DNA of 64,000 nucleotides from assembly GCF_001592745.1 (NCBI RefSeq), contig NZ_LUKD01000006.1, positions 124,001-188,000 of the forward strand, given 5' to 3'. This DNA is from Bdellovibrio bacteriovorus. GTDB taxonomy: Bacteria > Bdellovibrionota > Bdellovibrionia > Bdellovibrionales > Bdellovibrionaceae. Under the pieces are notes generated by a model, which saw only the letters and a list, made by a program, of their open reading frames with translations, was not told where the DNA came from and made no database searches. Every line of letters starts with the position of its first letter. Position 1 is the first letter of the stretch. Positions 1-9,133 of this stretch are shown one piece after another. The position numbers and the translations under genes were made by a program.

Positions 1-98
1 GCCGTTCTTCTTCATCTTCTGGTGGCGGTGATGATTACAATTTCCAAGATTTCGGACCAGAACCAAGTTTTGATTCGAACGACGAAATTCCGTTCTAA
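1..98 (+). CDS. ssb: Single-stranded DNA-binding protein, C-terminal end (partial)
   Basis: Only the last 31 codons are in the window, in the frame beginning at base 3. They encode a Ser/Gly/Asp-rich flexible tail ending in DSNDEIPF. This matches the acidic C-terminal tip of bacterial SSB (DDDIPF in E. coli), which docks repair and replication proteins. The low-complexity linker just before the tip is also typical. The OB-fold lies upstream of the window, so the identification rests on the tail alone. Confidence 0.8.
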   Translation, partial: RSSSSSGGGDDYNFQDFGPEPSFDSNDEIPF

Positions 99-122
99 TT
101 TTTTAAAAAATTATTGCAGGTC

Positions 123-156
123 AAAAGCCCCGAAGAAATATCGGGGCTTTTTATTT
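123..156 (+). terminator. Rho-independent terminator after ssb
   Basis: An 11-base stem (123-133 with 141-152, core AGCCCCGA/TCGGGGCT) is followed by a T-rich tract. It lies 25 bases after the ssb stop codon and in the right orientation to end that transcript. Confidence 0.85.
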
Positions 157-170
157 AGTCCAGTCTCCCC

Positions 171-176
171 TATAAT
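171..176 (+). promoter_or_regulatory. Perfect -10 box just upstream of the lipoprotein start codon
   Basis: TATAAT at 171-176 matches the sigma-70 consensus exactly and ends 9 bases before the ATG at 186. The predicted start of transcription is therefore about 183-186. The hexamer 17 bases upstream (148-153, in the terminator T-tract) is a poor -35. No Shine-Dalgarno sequence fits between box and ATG, so the mRNA may be leaderless or nearly so. Confidence 0.45.
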
Positions 177-185
177 TATAGATCT

Positions 186-578
186 ATGAAGTGTGCTTTA
201 TTTACTGCATTCATGGTTCTTACTTTAAGTGGTTGTACGATCTACCGTTCGGAAGGTCGTAAGCAATTTGAATCTGAAGCTCCCGGTAAAGTTTCTACCT
301 CTTCCAACTTCGAACTTAAAAGCTGCAAAAAAGAAAGCCGCATTGAAACTTGGTTTCATGAAGAGTTTCCGTCATCCAATTACGAAATGGTCGTGATGGA
401 AAATGATCTGGAAATCTGGCGCACGCACCGTGGTTCTAAAGTTGAAATCAAAGCCATTCAAAAATCAGAAACCTCTGTTCATTCTTGTATTTATGAATTC
501 GCGAATGACATCGTCTGGAACCTTTATAAAGATTCTTTTATCCGCGAGCTTGAAGACAACGTGATGACTCTTGAATAG
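186..578 (+). CDS. Small hypothetical lipoprotein
   Basis: A 130-residue protein with a lipoprotein signal: positively charged start, hydrophobic core and lipobox LSGC, giving Cys17 as the predicted lipidated residue. The mature part has two further Cys residues (about 48 and 101) that could form a disulfide in the periplasm, and mixed charged segments. I recognise no family. It is followed after 9 bases by the outer-membrane protein at 588, so the two are probably co-transcribed. The first ATG was chosen because the next one would cut into the signal sequence. Confidence 0.7.
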   Translation: MKCALFTAFMVLTLSGCTIYRSEGRKQFESEAPGKVSTSSNFELKSCKKESRIETWFHEEFPSSNYEMVVMENDLEIWRTHRGSKVEIKAIQKSETSVHSCIYEFANDIVWNLYKDSFIRELEDNVMTLE

Positions 579-587
579 GAAGCGCTG

Positions 588-1493
588 ATGTTTGGAAGAA
601 AGTTCTTTGCTGCACTTGTATTTTTACTAGGATGTTCTTCCGCGTTCGCCGCTTCGGTTTCCGCCGTCAAAGGACAAAAAGTTCTAATTACTCTGGACGG
701 TGAATCCGTCATGGAAGGCGATGAGTTCTTTCTGGTAAACCCGGGCACGACAAAACGCACGGCCATCATTCGCGTCAAACAAGTTAAAGGCAATAAAGCC
801 CTGGGCGAAATCTTAAAAGGACGTGCTGCTAGCGGATACACTCTGCAAGCCAAAGCGGCTTCGAAAATGAGTGCCGACGTCACGCCCACCGAAGAGAGCG
901 AAGAGAACACTCCTCGTCCGACTACAAATATTTCTCGTGTATTAAAAGACTCTTACGGCATTCTCGGTGGCTATTTAATGAACTCTATGGATGCAGATGT
1001 CAGTTATAAAGATGGCTTTGGCATCACACAAAAAGCCGCCGTCAAAATGAGTGGTTCCGGTTTTGGCGTTGGTGGATTTTATGACTATGTTTTCAGCCCT
1101 TCTTTTGTGGGAAGAGGATACGCCGCCATTGAACAGTTCAATGTTGCGGGCACGGCTTCTTCTGCGGCCTGCTCTGGTTCAACAAACTGTGATGCTAAGA
1201 TCAACTATCTCTCTGTGTACGGCCTTGCGAAATGGTATCCCTACATCGGGAAGTACCGTCCTTGGATCGGCGGCGGAATGGGTTATTTGTTGGCAGTTTC
1301 AAAATCCAGCACAGCCTTAAATCAGTCTCAGATTTCGACCAACTCGGTAATTACAGCGGCCTTTGGAACTGATATCCAAATGGATCGCAAAACTTATATC
1401 CCTGTCAGTCTTGAATACAATATGTTTCCTGCTTCGAGCACTGTGAAAGCCAGTCAGATTTTACTTAAAGCAGGATGGGCCTGGAATCTCTAG
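588..1493 (+). CDS. Outer-membrane beta-barrel domain protein
   Basis: 301 residues. An N-terminal signal sequence ends near SSAFA-AS; an LLGC motif at 13-16 makes a lipobox a less likely alternative. Residues about 25-90 form a small beta-rich domain of unknown role, followed by a Ser/Thr/Glu-rich linker. From about residue 110 the pattern of alternating hydrophobic strands rich in Gly and aromatics (YGILGGYL, GFGVGGFYDYVF, PWIGGGMGYLL) fits an 8-strand OmpA/OmpW-like barrel. A good ribosome site (AGGA) precedes ATG 588. The 3' end overlaps the convergent kinase gene by four bases. The exact function is unknown. Confidence 0.7.
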   Translation: MFGRKFFAALVFLLGCSSAFAASVSAVKGQKVLITLDGESVMEGDEFFLVNPGTTKRTAIIRVKQVKGNKALGEILKGRAASGYTLQAKAASKMSADVTPTEESEENTPRPTTNISRVLKDSYGILGGYLMNSMDADVSYKDGFGITQKAAVKMSGSGFGVGGFYDYVFSPSFVGRGYAAIEQFNVAGTASSAACSGSTNCDAKINYLSVYGLAKWYPYIGKYRPWIGGGMGYLLAVSKSSTALNQSQISTNSVITAAFGTDIQMDRKTYIPVSLEYNMFPASSTVKASQILLKAGWAWNL

Positions 1494-4102
1494 GCCTTTT
1501 CTTGAGGCAACCAGATCACAAAACGTGTCTTGGTCGAATTATCGTCAAGATAGAATTTACCCCCGTGAGACTGCACAATTCCTTGCGAGATGCTCAATCC
1601 CAAACCTACGCCCTTACCGACTTCTTTCGTTGTGAAAAAAGGTTCCATGATTTTAGATCGCAGATGATAAGGTACACCCGGGCCGGTGTCGGAAACAGTG
1701 ATTTCAACACCACCGTTACGCAGGGACGCCTCTAAAGAGACCTTTTTTACCGGACTTACCGCCACGGCATCCATGGCATTATTCAATAAATTTAAAAGAA
1801 CTTGAGAAATCTGATAAGGACGACCACGGATTTTTAAGTCCGGCTGAATTTGCGCGGCCAGCTCAACGCCTTCAGATTTAAATTTCTCGTGACAGAATGC
1901 CAAAGTGTCATCAACCAAGGACTCCACGGCAATCACTTCTTCATTTGTCAGATCCGTTTCGTGAGCATAGCTGCGCATTCCGCGAATGATCTTAGCAATC
2001 CGTTGAATCACCGATTCAATCGCATCCAATTTTTTCGTCACATCTCCATCTTGCGCCACCCCTTTTTGAGTTAGGACGCGACGAAGAACACTGACGTGAC
2101 CATTGATAATAGCCAAAGGATTATTGATTTCGTGAGCGATACCTGCGGCCATCTCACCGAGTGAAGCCAAACGAGACGACGCCAGAATTTTCAGCTCTTG
2201 TTCTTTCAACAGCTTTTCTTTTTCACGCAGCTGTGTGACGTCTTCAAGAATACCTAAATAACCAGTGATACGCCCTTGCTCATCCAGAATTTTACTTAAC
2301 GAAAGCACCATTGAATATCTTCGGCCCGTTTTCGAAATAATCGTCCACTCGGAAGCACGATTGTAGCCAAGCTTAAAAAAGTATTCGAAGTATTCAGGCC
2401 CTAGTTCGATGGTCTTTCCGACCTGCAAGGCCATTTTATCGCGGAAAGCGACGACTTCATTGAGGTCGTGAAAAATAGCTGGAGTTTCTTTCCCTTTCAC
2501 TTCATCTGTCGAGTATTCAAGAATTCGTTCCGCCGCCGAGTTCATTTCACGAATGAACGTATTTTCATCTAAAGAGATCATCAAAAGCGGTACACTGTTC
2601 ATCCCGGCTTGCTTCCACTCGAAGGCCTCTTTAGCTGCTTTTTCTGAATCACGAGCGCGCGTGAAAAAGCTCAAAGCGATTCCCAAAAGAACAGAAATAC
2701 TCACCCCAAAGAAAAGAACAAGGTTGGGTAATGAAGACGTGTTTTCACGAATGATTTCAGGGGATGGGATTAATAGAATCTCCCATTCCGCTCCCATATA
2801 GTGATAGCGGGATTTTGTTTTCCAGTCGCGCGCGAAAACCGCGTCAGCCGTACCAGTGGAAAAAACTTCGTGACCATCTTCATAAATCGTCACGTGATAA
2901 CCACTGAGGTCGATGATTTTTTCAAATACAGGTTTTGCTAAGAAAGCTCCACGAATGGTCCCAAGATATTTATCCTTGTTGTAGATCGGGGCAAACATCA
3001 CAAAGCCTTTGCCGCCCGTTCTAAGTTCCATGAACTTAGAAAGATAAGCGCGGTGTTCACTTTCAGCAATCGCCATGCGTTCTTTCACCGCCGCATCTGT
3101 CGAAACATTGGCTTTAATAAGCTTGCTTCCTCCCCGGTCTAACGGATACACCCACTGGACGATGTGTTTTTCATCTGCCCACAGAAGACGACGCAATCCT
3201 TCAAACTCGGTGAAGTAACTTTCTGCATCCGCGTACCACATTTTTTCATTCTCGTATGCACCCGCAGCAAATCGACGAGCCATGTGCTGCAAGGCTTTTT
3301 CTAGAGGCGCAAAAATATTTGTGATATTAGCTTTAATGCTTTCTGCTTGAATCTGCACCACACGGCGATTTCTGTCTTGATCGCGCAGAATTAAAAGATG
3401 CCAAATCAAAATGGATGTCAAAATTCCCACGATAAGAACATAGGATGGCACCGAAGTACGACGGCGGGCCTCGGGTAACTGGCGGTTTTCCACGCGAAGC
3501 TGCCAAAGCATTGCAAGCGCAAGAAGCACTTGCCCGATGGAAGTATGAACCGCCATACGAGAAAAACTTCCCCAGCCGTATTCAGAATTAAAGCCAAATG
3601 CGTAACCAAAAATTCCGATCAGGGAAAATCCGATAACCAATGAAGAAACCGTCACGATAATGATGTGAGACGAAAAATCACGTTTTTTAAAAAAACGCGA
3701 TAGCGAAATCATGATGAAACAAATCGCCGTGCTGATCGCCATGCGCCCGGAGATCACAGAGCCCACGCTCACGAAAGGATCTACAAAAAGTTTATCTATT
3801 CCTAAGCTGACACCTGTTAGGTACTGCACCAGCGTCAAACCTGATACAAGAAATACTATTGCGGAACAGGTCTTGGAAATAGTTTGATCTTTACGGTCTG
3901 AAAAAAGAAAACCTAAAGAAATTACGGCAAAACAAAAAGCCGTATTAAAAACCATCGGCGCGAAGTCGGCATGAATTTGCACGATGGTTAGATTCTTTAT
4001 CCACCATCCCGTCATGACCATGAGTCCTAAAGCCAAGGTTACGAAAGCAAATATTAGGTGCAGGCGGTTTGAAATTTTATTGGATGACACGAGTGACACC
4101 AA
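1490..4102 (-). CDS. Membrane sensor histidine kinase (CHASE-like, PAS, HisKA, HATPase)
   Basis: 870 residues. The N-terminal ~230 residues hold about seven membrane helices, followed by a periplasmic CHASE-like sensor region (about 250-450), another membrane helix (about 465-485), a PAS domain with PAC tail (about 500-640) and the kinase core. The phospho-acceptor H-box is GIAHEINNPL with His at about 657. The N-box (LLNLLNNAMDA), G1 (DTGPGVP) and G2 (GKGVGLGLS) ATP-binding motifs are intact, so the enzyme should be active. No receiver domain is fused and no response regulator lies next to it. The start overlaps the rsh stop by 26 bases, which suggests co-transcription and translational coupling. 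The ligand is unknown. Confidence 0.9.
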   Translation of the reverse strand: MVSLVSSNKISNRLHLIFAFVTLALGLMVMTGWWIKNLTIVQIHADFAPMVFNTAFCFAVISLGFLFSDRKDQTISKTCSAIVFLVSGLTLVQYLTGVSLGIDKLFVDPFVSVGSVISGRMAISTAICFIMISLSRFFKKRDFSSHIIIVTVSSLVIGFSLIGIFGYAFGFNSEYGWGSFSRMAVHTSIGQVLLALAMLWQLRVENRQLPEARRRTSVPSYVLIVGILTSILIWHLLILRDQDRNRRVVQIQAESIKANITNIFAPLEKALQHMARRFAAGAYENEKMWYADAESYFTEFEGLRRLLWADEKHIVQWVYPLDRGGSKLIKANVSTDAAVKERMAIAESEHRAYLSKFMELRTGGKGFVMFAPIYNKDKYLGTIRGAFLAKPVFEKIIDLSGYHVTIYEDGHEVFSTGTADAVFARDWKTKSRYHYMGAEWEILLIPSPEIIRENTSSLPNLVLFFGVSISVLLGIALSFFTRARDSEKAAKEAFEWKQAGMNSVPLLMISLDENTFIREMNSAAERILEYSTDEVKGKETPAIFHDLNEVVAFRDKMALQVGKTIELGPEYFEYFFKLGYNRASEWTIISKTGRRYSMVLSLSKILDEQGRITGYLGILEDVTQLREKEKLLKEQELKILASSRLASLGEMAAGIAHEINNPLAIINGHVSVLRRVLTQKGVAQDGDVTKKLDAIESVIQRIAKIIRGMRSYAHETDLTNEEVIAVESLVDDTLAFCHEKFKSEGVELAAQIQPDLKIRGRPYQISQVLLNLLNNAMDAVAVSPVKKVSLEASLRNGGVEITVSDTGPGVPYHLRSKIMEPFFTTKEVGKGVGLGLSISQGIVQSHGGKFYLDDNSTKTRFVIWLPQEKA

Positions 4103-6293
4103 TAATACCTTTGATCTTTTGGATCTCGTAGATAGCTTGGTTGACCTGACTTGCGTCTTTCACACTGACTTCGAAATGACAGACGGCTTTTTTATCCTTA
4201 GTCGTACGGATTTGCGCGGACTGGATATTGATTCCCTGTTGCGCAAAAGCTTCTGACATCAGCTTTAAAAGACCTGGCGTATCTTGAGAAATAATTTTCA
4301 AGCGGACAATGCGCTCTTGGCCGTCACCGGCCTGTTTCACATTCCAAGTGACATCGACCTTGCGAAGTTGATCGAACTCAAAAGCCTTACGACAGTCACT
4401 ACGGTGAATGGTGATACCGCGACCACGACTGATAAAGCCAACAATTGGATCTCCAGGGATAGGATGGCAACATTTTGCATAGTGAACCAGAACATCATCC
4501 ATGCCATCCACACTGATCAAAGAATTCGTCTTACGCGTTTTCTGAGTCGCCGCGCGCATGACTCTTTCCATGAAAGTCGTATTTTCAGTTTTCGCCGCTT
4601 CTTTTGCGATGTTTTCTGGGGACAGTCTTTCAACTAAAATACGTGTTTCAAGCTTCCCGTAGCCGACAGTGACGTAAAGCTCATCGAGGTCCGCAATGCC
4701 ATGGTCTTTCAGATATTGTTCGTAGGCCGGTCCTTTGAGGTATTTCGCCGCAGCCATACCGAACTTGCGGAATTCTTTTTCTAAAAGTTCTTTACCCAAC
4801 ATGATCGCGCGACGACGCTGTTCTTCTTTTACGAAGGCGCGGATTTTGGATTTGGCTTTGTTCGTGACAACAAACTTCAACCAGTCCTTGGAAGGCATCT
4901 GGGTTTTAGAAGTCATGATTTCAACAGAGTCCCCATTTTGAAGCTGATACTTCAAAGGAACCATCTTGCCATTCACGCGCGCACCGACACACTGATTTCC
5001 AAGCTCGGTATGCACGGCATAGGCAAAGTCAACCGGAGTCGCCCCTTCAGGGAACTCACGCACATCTCCGTTCGGAGTAAAGACGTAAATTTCTGTTTCA
5101 AATAAATCGGTCTTAACCGTATCGAGGAACTCATCCGAACTGCGCACATTTTGGTGCCATGTTACGAGGTCGCGCAGCCAATCTGCTTGCTGCACGTCCG
5201 AATCATCAATCATTTTACCGCGCTCTTTATACTTCCAGTGGGCGGCGATACCGCGCTCAGCGACCAAGTGCATTTCTGAAGTGCGGATTTGGATCTCGAT
5301 GCGCTCCCCGCCCGGGCCAACAACTGTCGTATGCAGGGATCGATAGTTATTGGCCTTCGGCATCGCGATGAAGTCTTTAAAACGACCTGGAATTGGCTTC
5401 CACAAAGAGTGCACTAAGCCCAAAGCGGCGTAACACTCAGCCACACTATCAACGATCACTCGAAACGCCAGAATGTCATAGACTTGATCGTAATCGATGT
5501 TACGTGATTGCATCTTACGATAGATAGACCACAAGTGTTTTGAACGACCGAAGACTTCGTACTTGAAGCCGGCTTTGTTCAACTCTTTTGAAATCAGATT
5601 CTTCACGTCCTCAATGTAACGTGTTTGCTCGGCTTCGCTTTTTTTAATTTGCTGAACAAGTTGGTAGTACATGTCCGGGCGATAGTAACGGAAGCACAGA
5701 TCCTCAAGTTCGATCTTGAGAGAACTAATACCCATACGGCCCGCAAGAGGACAATAAATTTCCAAAGTCTCTAAAGCAATGCGCTCTTGTTTTTCAAAAG
5801 GCATGAAGTTCAGTGTTCGCATGTTGTGCAAACGATCGGCAAGCTTCACTAAAACCACGCGCACATCTTTACCCATGGCGACGATCATCTTACGAATATT
5901 TTCGCCTTGTTTTTCGTGGCTGTTTTTAAATTTCATCTGACCGATTTTAGTAACACCGTCGACAAGATGAGCGATCACATCACCAAACTCACGGCGAATA
6001 TCATCCAAAGTAGCATGTGTGTCTTCCACGGTGTCGTGAAGAAGTCCCGTCGCTATCGTATCTAAATCCAGATGAAGATCCGCCAGAATGGCGGCTACAG
6101 AAAGGGGGTGAGAAATATAGGGCTCACCGCTGCGACGAATCTGCCCTTCGTGAGCTTTTTCTGAAAAAGAATAGGCCTTCTCGATCACCTTTAAATCAGC
6201 ATTCGGGTAAAAACTACGAATACGACTTAGAAGATCATCTAAGGTCTTAACGGGTTTATGGCTGACACCGGTCTCTTTCAGAGTCTCAAACAT
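4077..6293 (-). CDS. rsh: Bifunctional (p)ppGpp synthetase/hydrolase, RelA/SpoT family
   Basis: 738 residues, the usual length for a long RSH protein controlling the stringent response. The order is HD hydrolase domain (metal-binding HDTVED at 86-91), synthetase domain, TGS domain (EIYVFTPNGDV onward), helical and zinc-finger region (CC-H-C pattern), and C-terminal ACT domain. The synthetase carries the RFKD form of the RxKD/ExDD motif. That form marks bifunctional Rel/SpoT-type enzymes, in contrast to synthetase-only RelA. The intact HD motif agrees, so both activities are expected. It lies downstream of rpoZ but behind a terminator, so it probably has its own promoter. Confidence 0.95.
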   Translation of the reverse strand: MFETLKETGVSHKPVKTLDDLLSRIRSFYPNADLKVIEKAYSFSEKAHEGQIRRSGEPYISHPLSVAAILADLHLDLDTIATGLLHDTVEDTHATLDDIRREFGDVIAHLVDGVTKIGQMKFKNSHEKQGENIRKMIVAMGKDVRVVLVKLADRLHNMRTLNFMPFEKQERIALETLEIYCPLAGRMGISSLKIELEDLCFRYYRPDMYYQLVQQIKKSEAEQTRYIEDVKNLISKELNKAGFKYEVFGRSKHLWSIYRKMQSRNIDYDQVYDILAFRVIVDSVAECYAALGLVHSLWKPIPGRFKDFIAMPKANNYRSLHTTVVGPGGERIEIQIRTSEMHLVAERGIAAHWKYKERGKMIDDSDVQQADWLRDLVTWHQNVRSSDEFLDTVKTDLFETEIYVFTPNGDVREFPEGATPVDFAYAVHTELGNQCVGARVNGKMVPLKYQLQNGDSVEIMTSKTQMPSKDWLKFVVTNKAKSKIRAFVKEEQRRRAIMLGKELLEKEFRKFGMAAAKYLKGPAYEQYLKDHGIADLDELYVTVGYGKLETRILVERLSPENIAKEAAKTENTTFMERVMRAATQKTRKTNSLISVDGMDDVLVHYAKCCHPIPGDPIVGFISRGRGITIHRSDCRKAFEFDQLRKVDVTWNVKQAGDGQERIVRLKIISQDTPGLLKLMSEAFAQQGINIQSAQIRTTKDKKAVCHFEVSVKDASQVNQAIYEIQKIKGIIGVTRVIQ

Positions 6294-6390
6294 ACTTGTA
6301 ATAAGCTTACCTGAGTTGCAGAACGAGTTCCAACTACCTTTTCAATAAGGTCTTGGATTTATTTAGGTTTTGACGGAAGGGCCTAAAACG

Positions 6391-6420
6391 AAAAAAGGAG
6401 GCTGTTGAGCCTCCTTTTTA
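6391..6420 (-). terminator. Terminator after rpoZ
   Basis: The inverted repeat AAAAGGAGGCT / AGCCTCCTTTT has a very short loop and is flanked by A- and T-runs, so it can work on either strand. It lies 24 bases beyond the rpoZ stop and separates the mutL-rpoZ operon from rsh. Confidence 0.8.
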
Positions 6421-6443
6421 GATCCCCTTTAGATTGTAGGGTC

Positions 6444-6683
6444 CTATTTATTCAAATCTTTCTCGATTTGGCGGATAGCTTCCGCATTTTCCATAGCCTC
6501 AGTGTAACCTACGTTTCCGATAGCCACTTCGCGAAGCGCGCTCACAATGTATTTATTGCTACGAGTGGACACAGTCGCCTCGGCACCTTTAAGAAGCTGC
6601 TTCGCTCTTTTAGCAACCATAAGCACTAGAGCAAATCTATTAGGAACTTTTTCCAAGCAATCTTCAACGGTTACGCGAGCCAT
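6444..6683 (-). CDS. rpoZ: RNA polymerase omega subunit
   Basis: 79 residues starting [20 protein letters not shown], which is close to the canonical omega N-terminus, with the conserved KRAKQL segment. Omega helps assemble RNA polymerase by binding beta-prime and forms part of one ppGpp site. A strong ribosome site (TGGAGG) precedes the ATG. It is the last gene of the mutL-miaA-yicC-gmk-rpoZ run, 50 bases after gmk. The gmk-rpoZ-rsh order seen here, a GMP kinase next to ppGpp-related genes, is common in proteobacteria. Confidence 0.95.
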   Translation of the reverse strand: MARVTVEDCLEKVPNRFALVLMVAKRAKQLLKGAEATVSTRSNKYIVSALREVAIGNVGYTEAMENAEAIRQIEKDLNK

Positions 6684-6733
6684 TCTGCCTCCAGGGACTA
6701 ATAAAGGAAAATACTGATCCGGCCAAGTTACCG

Positions 6734-7291
6734 CTAAGCTAGTAATTCTTCAACGATTTTTTTAAATTGAGCGTAGGAATGTTCAAAGACGTCGTTCACG
6801 ATCTGATAATCGAATTTAGAGGCCTCTCGCAGCTCTTTTTCCGCGTTCGCCATTCTCACTTCGATATCGGCCGGCATACCCCCGTCTCGTTTTGCAATAC
6901 GGCGACGCAGCTCATCAATTGAGGGAGGAAGAATGAAAACGGTCTTTGCATCCGGAAATTTAGCCTTAAAGGTCGCAACGCCTTGGATATCGATGTCCAT
7001 GATCGCGCACTTGCCGTGCTTCCAGGACGTCTCAATGCTGTCATAAGAAGTCCCGTAATAGTTCGTGTGAACGCGAGCCCACTCGACGAAAAAACCTTCT
7101 TCGATCTTTTTCTGGAAGTCCTCGGAACTGATAAAGTGATAAGGATGCCCTTCACTTTCACCCTTACGCATAGAGCGCGTCGTAAAAGTAATAATGTCGA
7201 CCAAGCGAGGATCTTCCTGGCTGATCTTTTCGACAAAACTACTTTTTCCAGCACCGCTTGGAGCGGCGACAATAATAAGACGCGTCTTCAT
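6734..7291 (-). CDS. gmk: Guanylate kinase
   Basis: 185 residues. It phosphorylates GMP (and dGMP) to GDP with ATP. The P-loop APSGAGKSS is at residues 10-18, the GMP-binding region with TTRSMRKGE follows at about 38-46, and the [12 protein letters not shown] segment is the GMP-binding lid. The length is typical. The start codon overlaps the yicC stop by four bases (ATGA), so translation is probably coupled. Confidence 0.96.
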   Translation of the reverse strand: MKTRLIIVAAPSGAGKSSFVEKISQEDPRLVDIITFTTRSMRKGESEGHPYHFISSEDFQKKIEEGFFVEWARVHTNYYGTSYDSIETSWKHGKCAIMDIDIQGVATFKAKFPDAKTVFILPPSIDELRRRIAKRDGGMPADIEVRMANAEKELREASKFDYQIVNDVFEHSYAQFKKIVEELLA

Positions 7292-8166
7292 TGAACGTTT
7301 TGTACCTGTTCTCTAAGTCTTTCAATAAGGGTTTTTGCTTCTACCACGGCTTGAGTGATCTTGGCTACCTGAGACTTGGAACCAATCGTATTCACCTCGC
7401 GGAGCAGCTCTTGGGTGTAGAAATCCAATTTCTTTCCTTCGGCCTGCTGAGATATCACGAGTTGGCGGTAGTTTTTAATATGCTCGCTCAAACGCGTGAG
7501 TTCCTCATTAATATCCGCTTTTTCAAGCTGAATAACGATCTCTTGGGATAAACGAGTCGGATCAATATCATTGCCTTTAAGACGAGCACGAATCTTCTGT
7601 TCGAACTTCTCTTGCAGCTGAGCGTTCGCTTCGCCACGCAGTTCACTGATTACTTTAACTTGTCTTTCTAACGACAAAAGAAGCTTCTCTAAATCACGAC
7701 GAAGAGCTTTCCCCTCACGTGTGCGTTCTGCGTTGCAAGCCTTGCAAGCCGCCGTGAAAGCTTTTTTAAGAATCTTATCTTCGCCCGTAAACATCTCGTA
7801 CGACTCTTCAACCTTGATGATCTCTGGAAGACGAGCCAAAGCTTCAAGATGCACTTGAAATGGAACACCTAACTCTTTGGAAAGATGCTTATATGCGGTC
7901 ATATACTTTTTCGCCAAAGTATCATTCACCGTCATTTGCGCCTTGGCGGCGGTATTACGAACACGACGAGAAACGAAGATATCAATCGTTCCACGCAATA
8001 AAGTTTGGCTTAAGATTTTTTTTAGTTCTGATTCCAGCGATACGAATTCGCGAGGAAGATGGAATCTTGGCTCTAAGAAACGGCCGTTCACCGCACGAAT
8101 GCTCACCTCTACGGTGACGTCTTTGGTTTGAACTCTTGCGGTGCCGTACCCTGTCATGCTTTTCAT
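7288..8166 (-). CDS. yicC: YicC family protein (endoribonuclease-associated family)
   Basis: 292 residues. The family hallmark MKSMTGYG lies 13 codons inside the longest reading frame. ATG 8166 was chosen because it gives this canonical N-terminus, has GAGG five bases upstream, and avoids overlap with miaA. The C-terminus ([13 protein letters not shown], after a segment rich in E, K and Q) is also typical. E. coli YicC has been reported as a stress-related endoribonuclease that targets the sRNA RyhB; whether that holds here is unknown. The next gene is gmk, a common neighbour of yicC. Confidence 0.92.
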   Translation of the reverse strand: MKSMTGYGTARVQTKDVTVEVSIRAVNGRFLEPRFHLPREFVSLESELKKILSQTLLRGTIDIFVSRRVRNTAAKAQMTVNDTLAKKYMTAYKHLSKELGVPFQVHLEALARLPEIIKVEESYEMFTGEDKILKKAFTAACKACNAERTREGKALRRDLEKLLLSLERQVKVISELRGEANAQLQEKFEQKIRARLKGNDIDPTRLSQEIVIQLEKADINEELTRLSEHIKNYRQLVISQQAEGKKLDFYTQELLREVNTIGSKSQVAKITQAVVEAKTLIERLREQVQNVQ

Positions 8167-8173
8167 AGTAACC

Positions 8174-9133
8174 TCATTCTCCAGCTTTCCCTTTCGTGGG
8201 GTCAAAAGGATTTAGGAATTCCTCGACCACGGATCTTGCTTGGGAAAAGCCTGTTTTTCCGTCGAACCACTGAATGTCTTTGTCTCGCTGAAACCAAGTT
8301 CTTTGCCGTTTAGCGAGCTGCCTTGTATTGGTGGAAATGTCCTCAAGAAGCTGCTCTTTGGAGATTTCATTCTTCAAGTAGGCGATGGTTTCTTTGTAGC
8401 CCACGCTACTCATCGGAGCCCATGACTCTAGACCTTCATCGAGTAGCTCTTTCACTTCCTCAACCAAACCCGCCTCGAGCATTTTGCGAGTGCGAAGATC
8501 AATGCGCTCTTTTAAGAGTTCGCGATCCCAAGAAGGCCCAATCTTCAAAAGAGGAAACGGAAAAGGCGCCCGCGATTCTTCGAATTCTTTTTGGATGGCC
8601 GTCACGCTTTTCCCTTGCGTGCGAATCAATTCGATTGCGCGACCTATACGGTAATGATCAGACAGGTGAATTTTGGCGCCATATTCGGGATCTTTTTCCA
8701 ACAGCTCCTGATAAAGTTTTTGGGCACCCAATTCGGTTTTAAGCTCTTCGGCCACTTGCTTTTGCACGGCCTCAGACACAGGCAAAACGGGATACATGCC
8801 TTTTTCAATGGCCATGAAATAAAAGCCCGTTCCTCCGACGACAAAAACCGGGGTGCCGTCGGGGATTTTTTCCATGACTTCATAGAAGTCGCGGCAATAC
8901 TGACCAGCGGTCATTTCTTGCGAGGGACTCACGTAATCCAGAAGATAATGGGGCACTAAGGCCTGTTCTTCTTTCGTGGGCTTTGCAGCACCAATATCGA
9001 CCTTTTTGTAAACTTGAATAGAGTCACAGTTGACGATAACGCCCTTAAATTCCTGCGCAAGTCGAAGAGCCCACTCGGACTTTCCGGTGGCCGTTGAACC
9101 AACAACAAAAATCACGGGCTTTGCTTTATTCAT
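8174..9133 (-). CDS. miaA: tRNA dimethylallyltransferase
   Basis: 319 residues. It transfers a dimethylallyl group to A37 of tRNAs that read codons starting with U. The P-loop GSTATGKSEW is near the N-terminus, followed by DSIQVYKK (the DS-Q-Y motif), VGGTGFYF, and the C-terminal RQLAKRQRTWFQRD motif that contacts tRNA. The frame can be extended one codon to TTG 9136, but ATG 9133 overlaps the mutL stop as TGATG and is preferred. The tRNA-Leu in this window reads UUG, so it is a possible substrate. Confidence 0.95.
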   Translation of the reverse strand: MNKAKPVIFVVGSTATGKSEWALRLAQEFKGVIVNCDSIQVYKKVDIGAAKPTKEEQALVPHYLLDYVSPSQEMTAGQYCRDFYEVMEKIPDGTPVFVVGGTGFYFMAIEKGMYPVLPVSEAVQKQVAEELKTELGAQKLYQELLEKDPEYGAKIHLSDHYRIGRAIELIRTQGKSVTAIQKEFEESRAPFPFPLLKIGPSWDRELLKERIDLRTRKMLEAGLVEEVKELLDEGLESWAPMSSVGYKETIAYLKNEISKEQLLEDISTNTRQLAKRQRTWFQRDKDIQWFDGKTGFSQARSVVEEFLNPFDPTKGKAGE

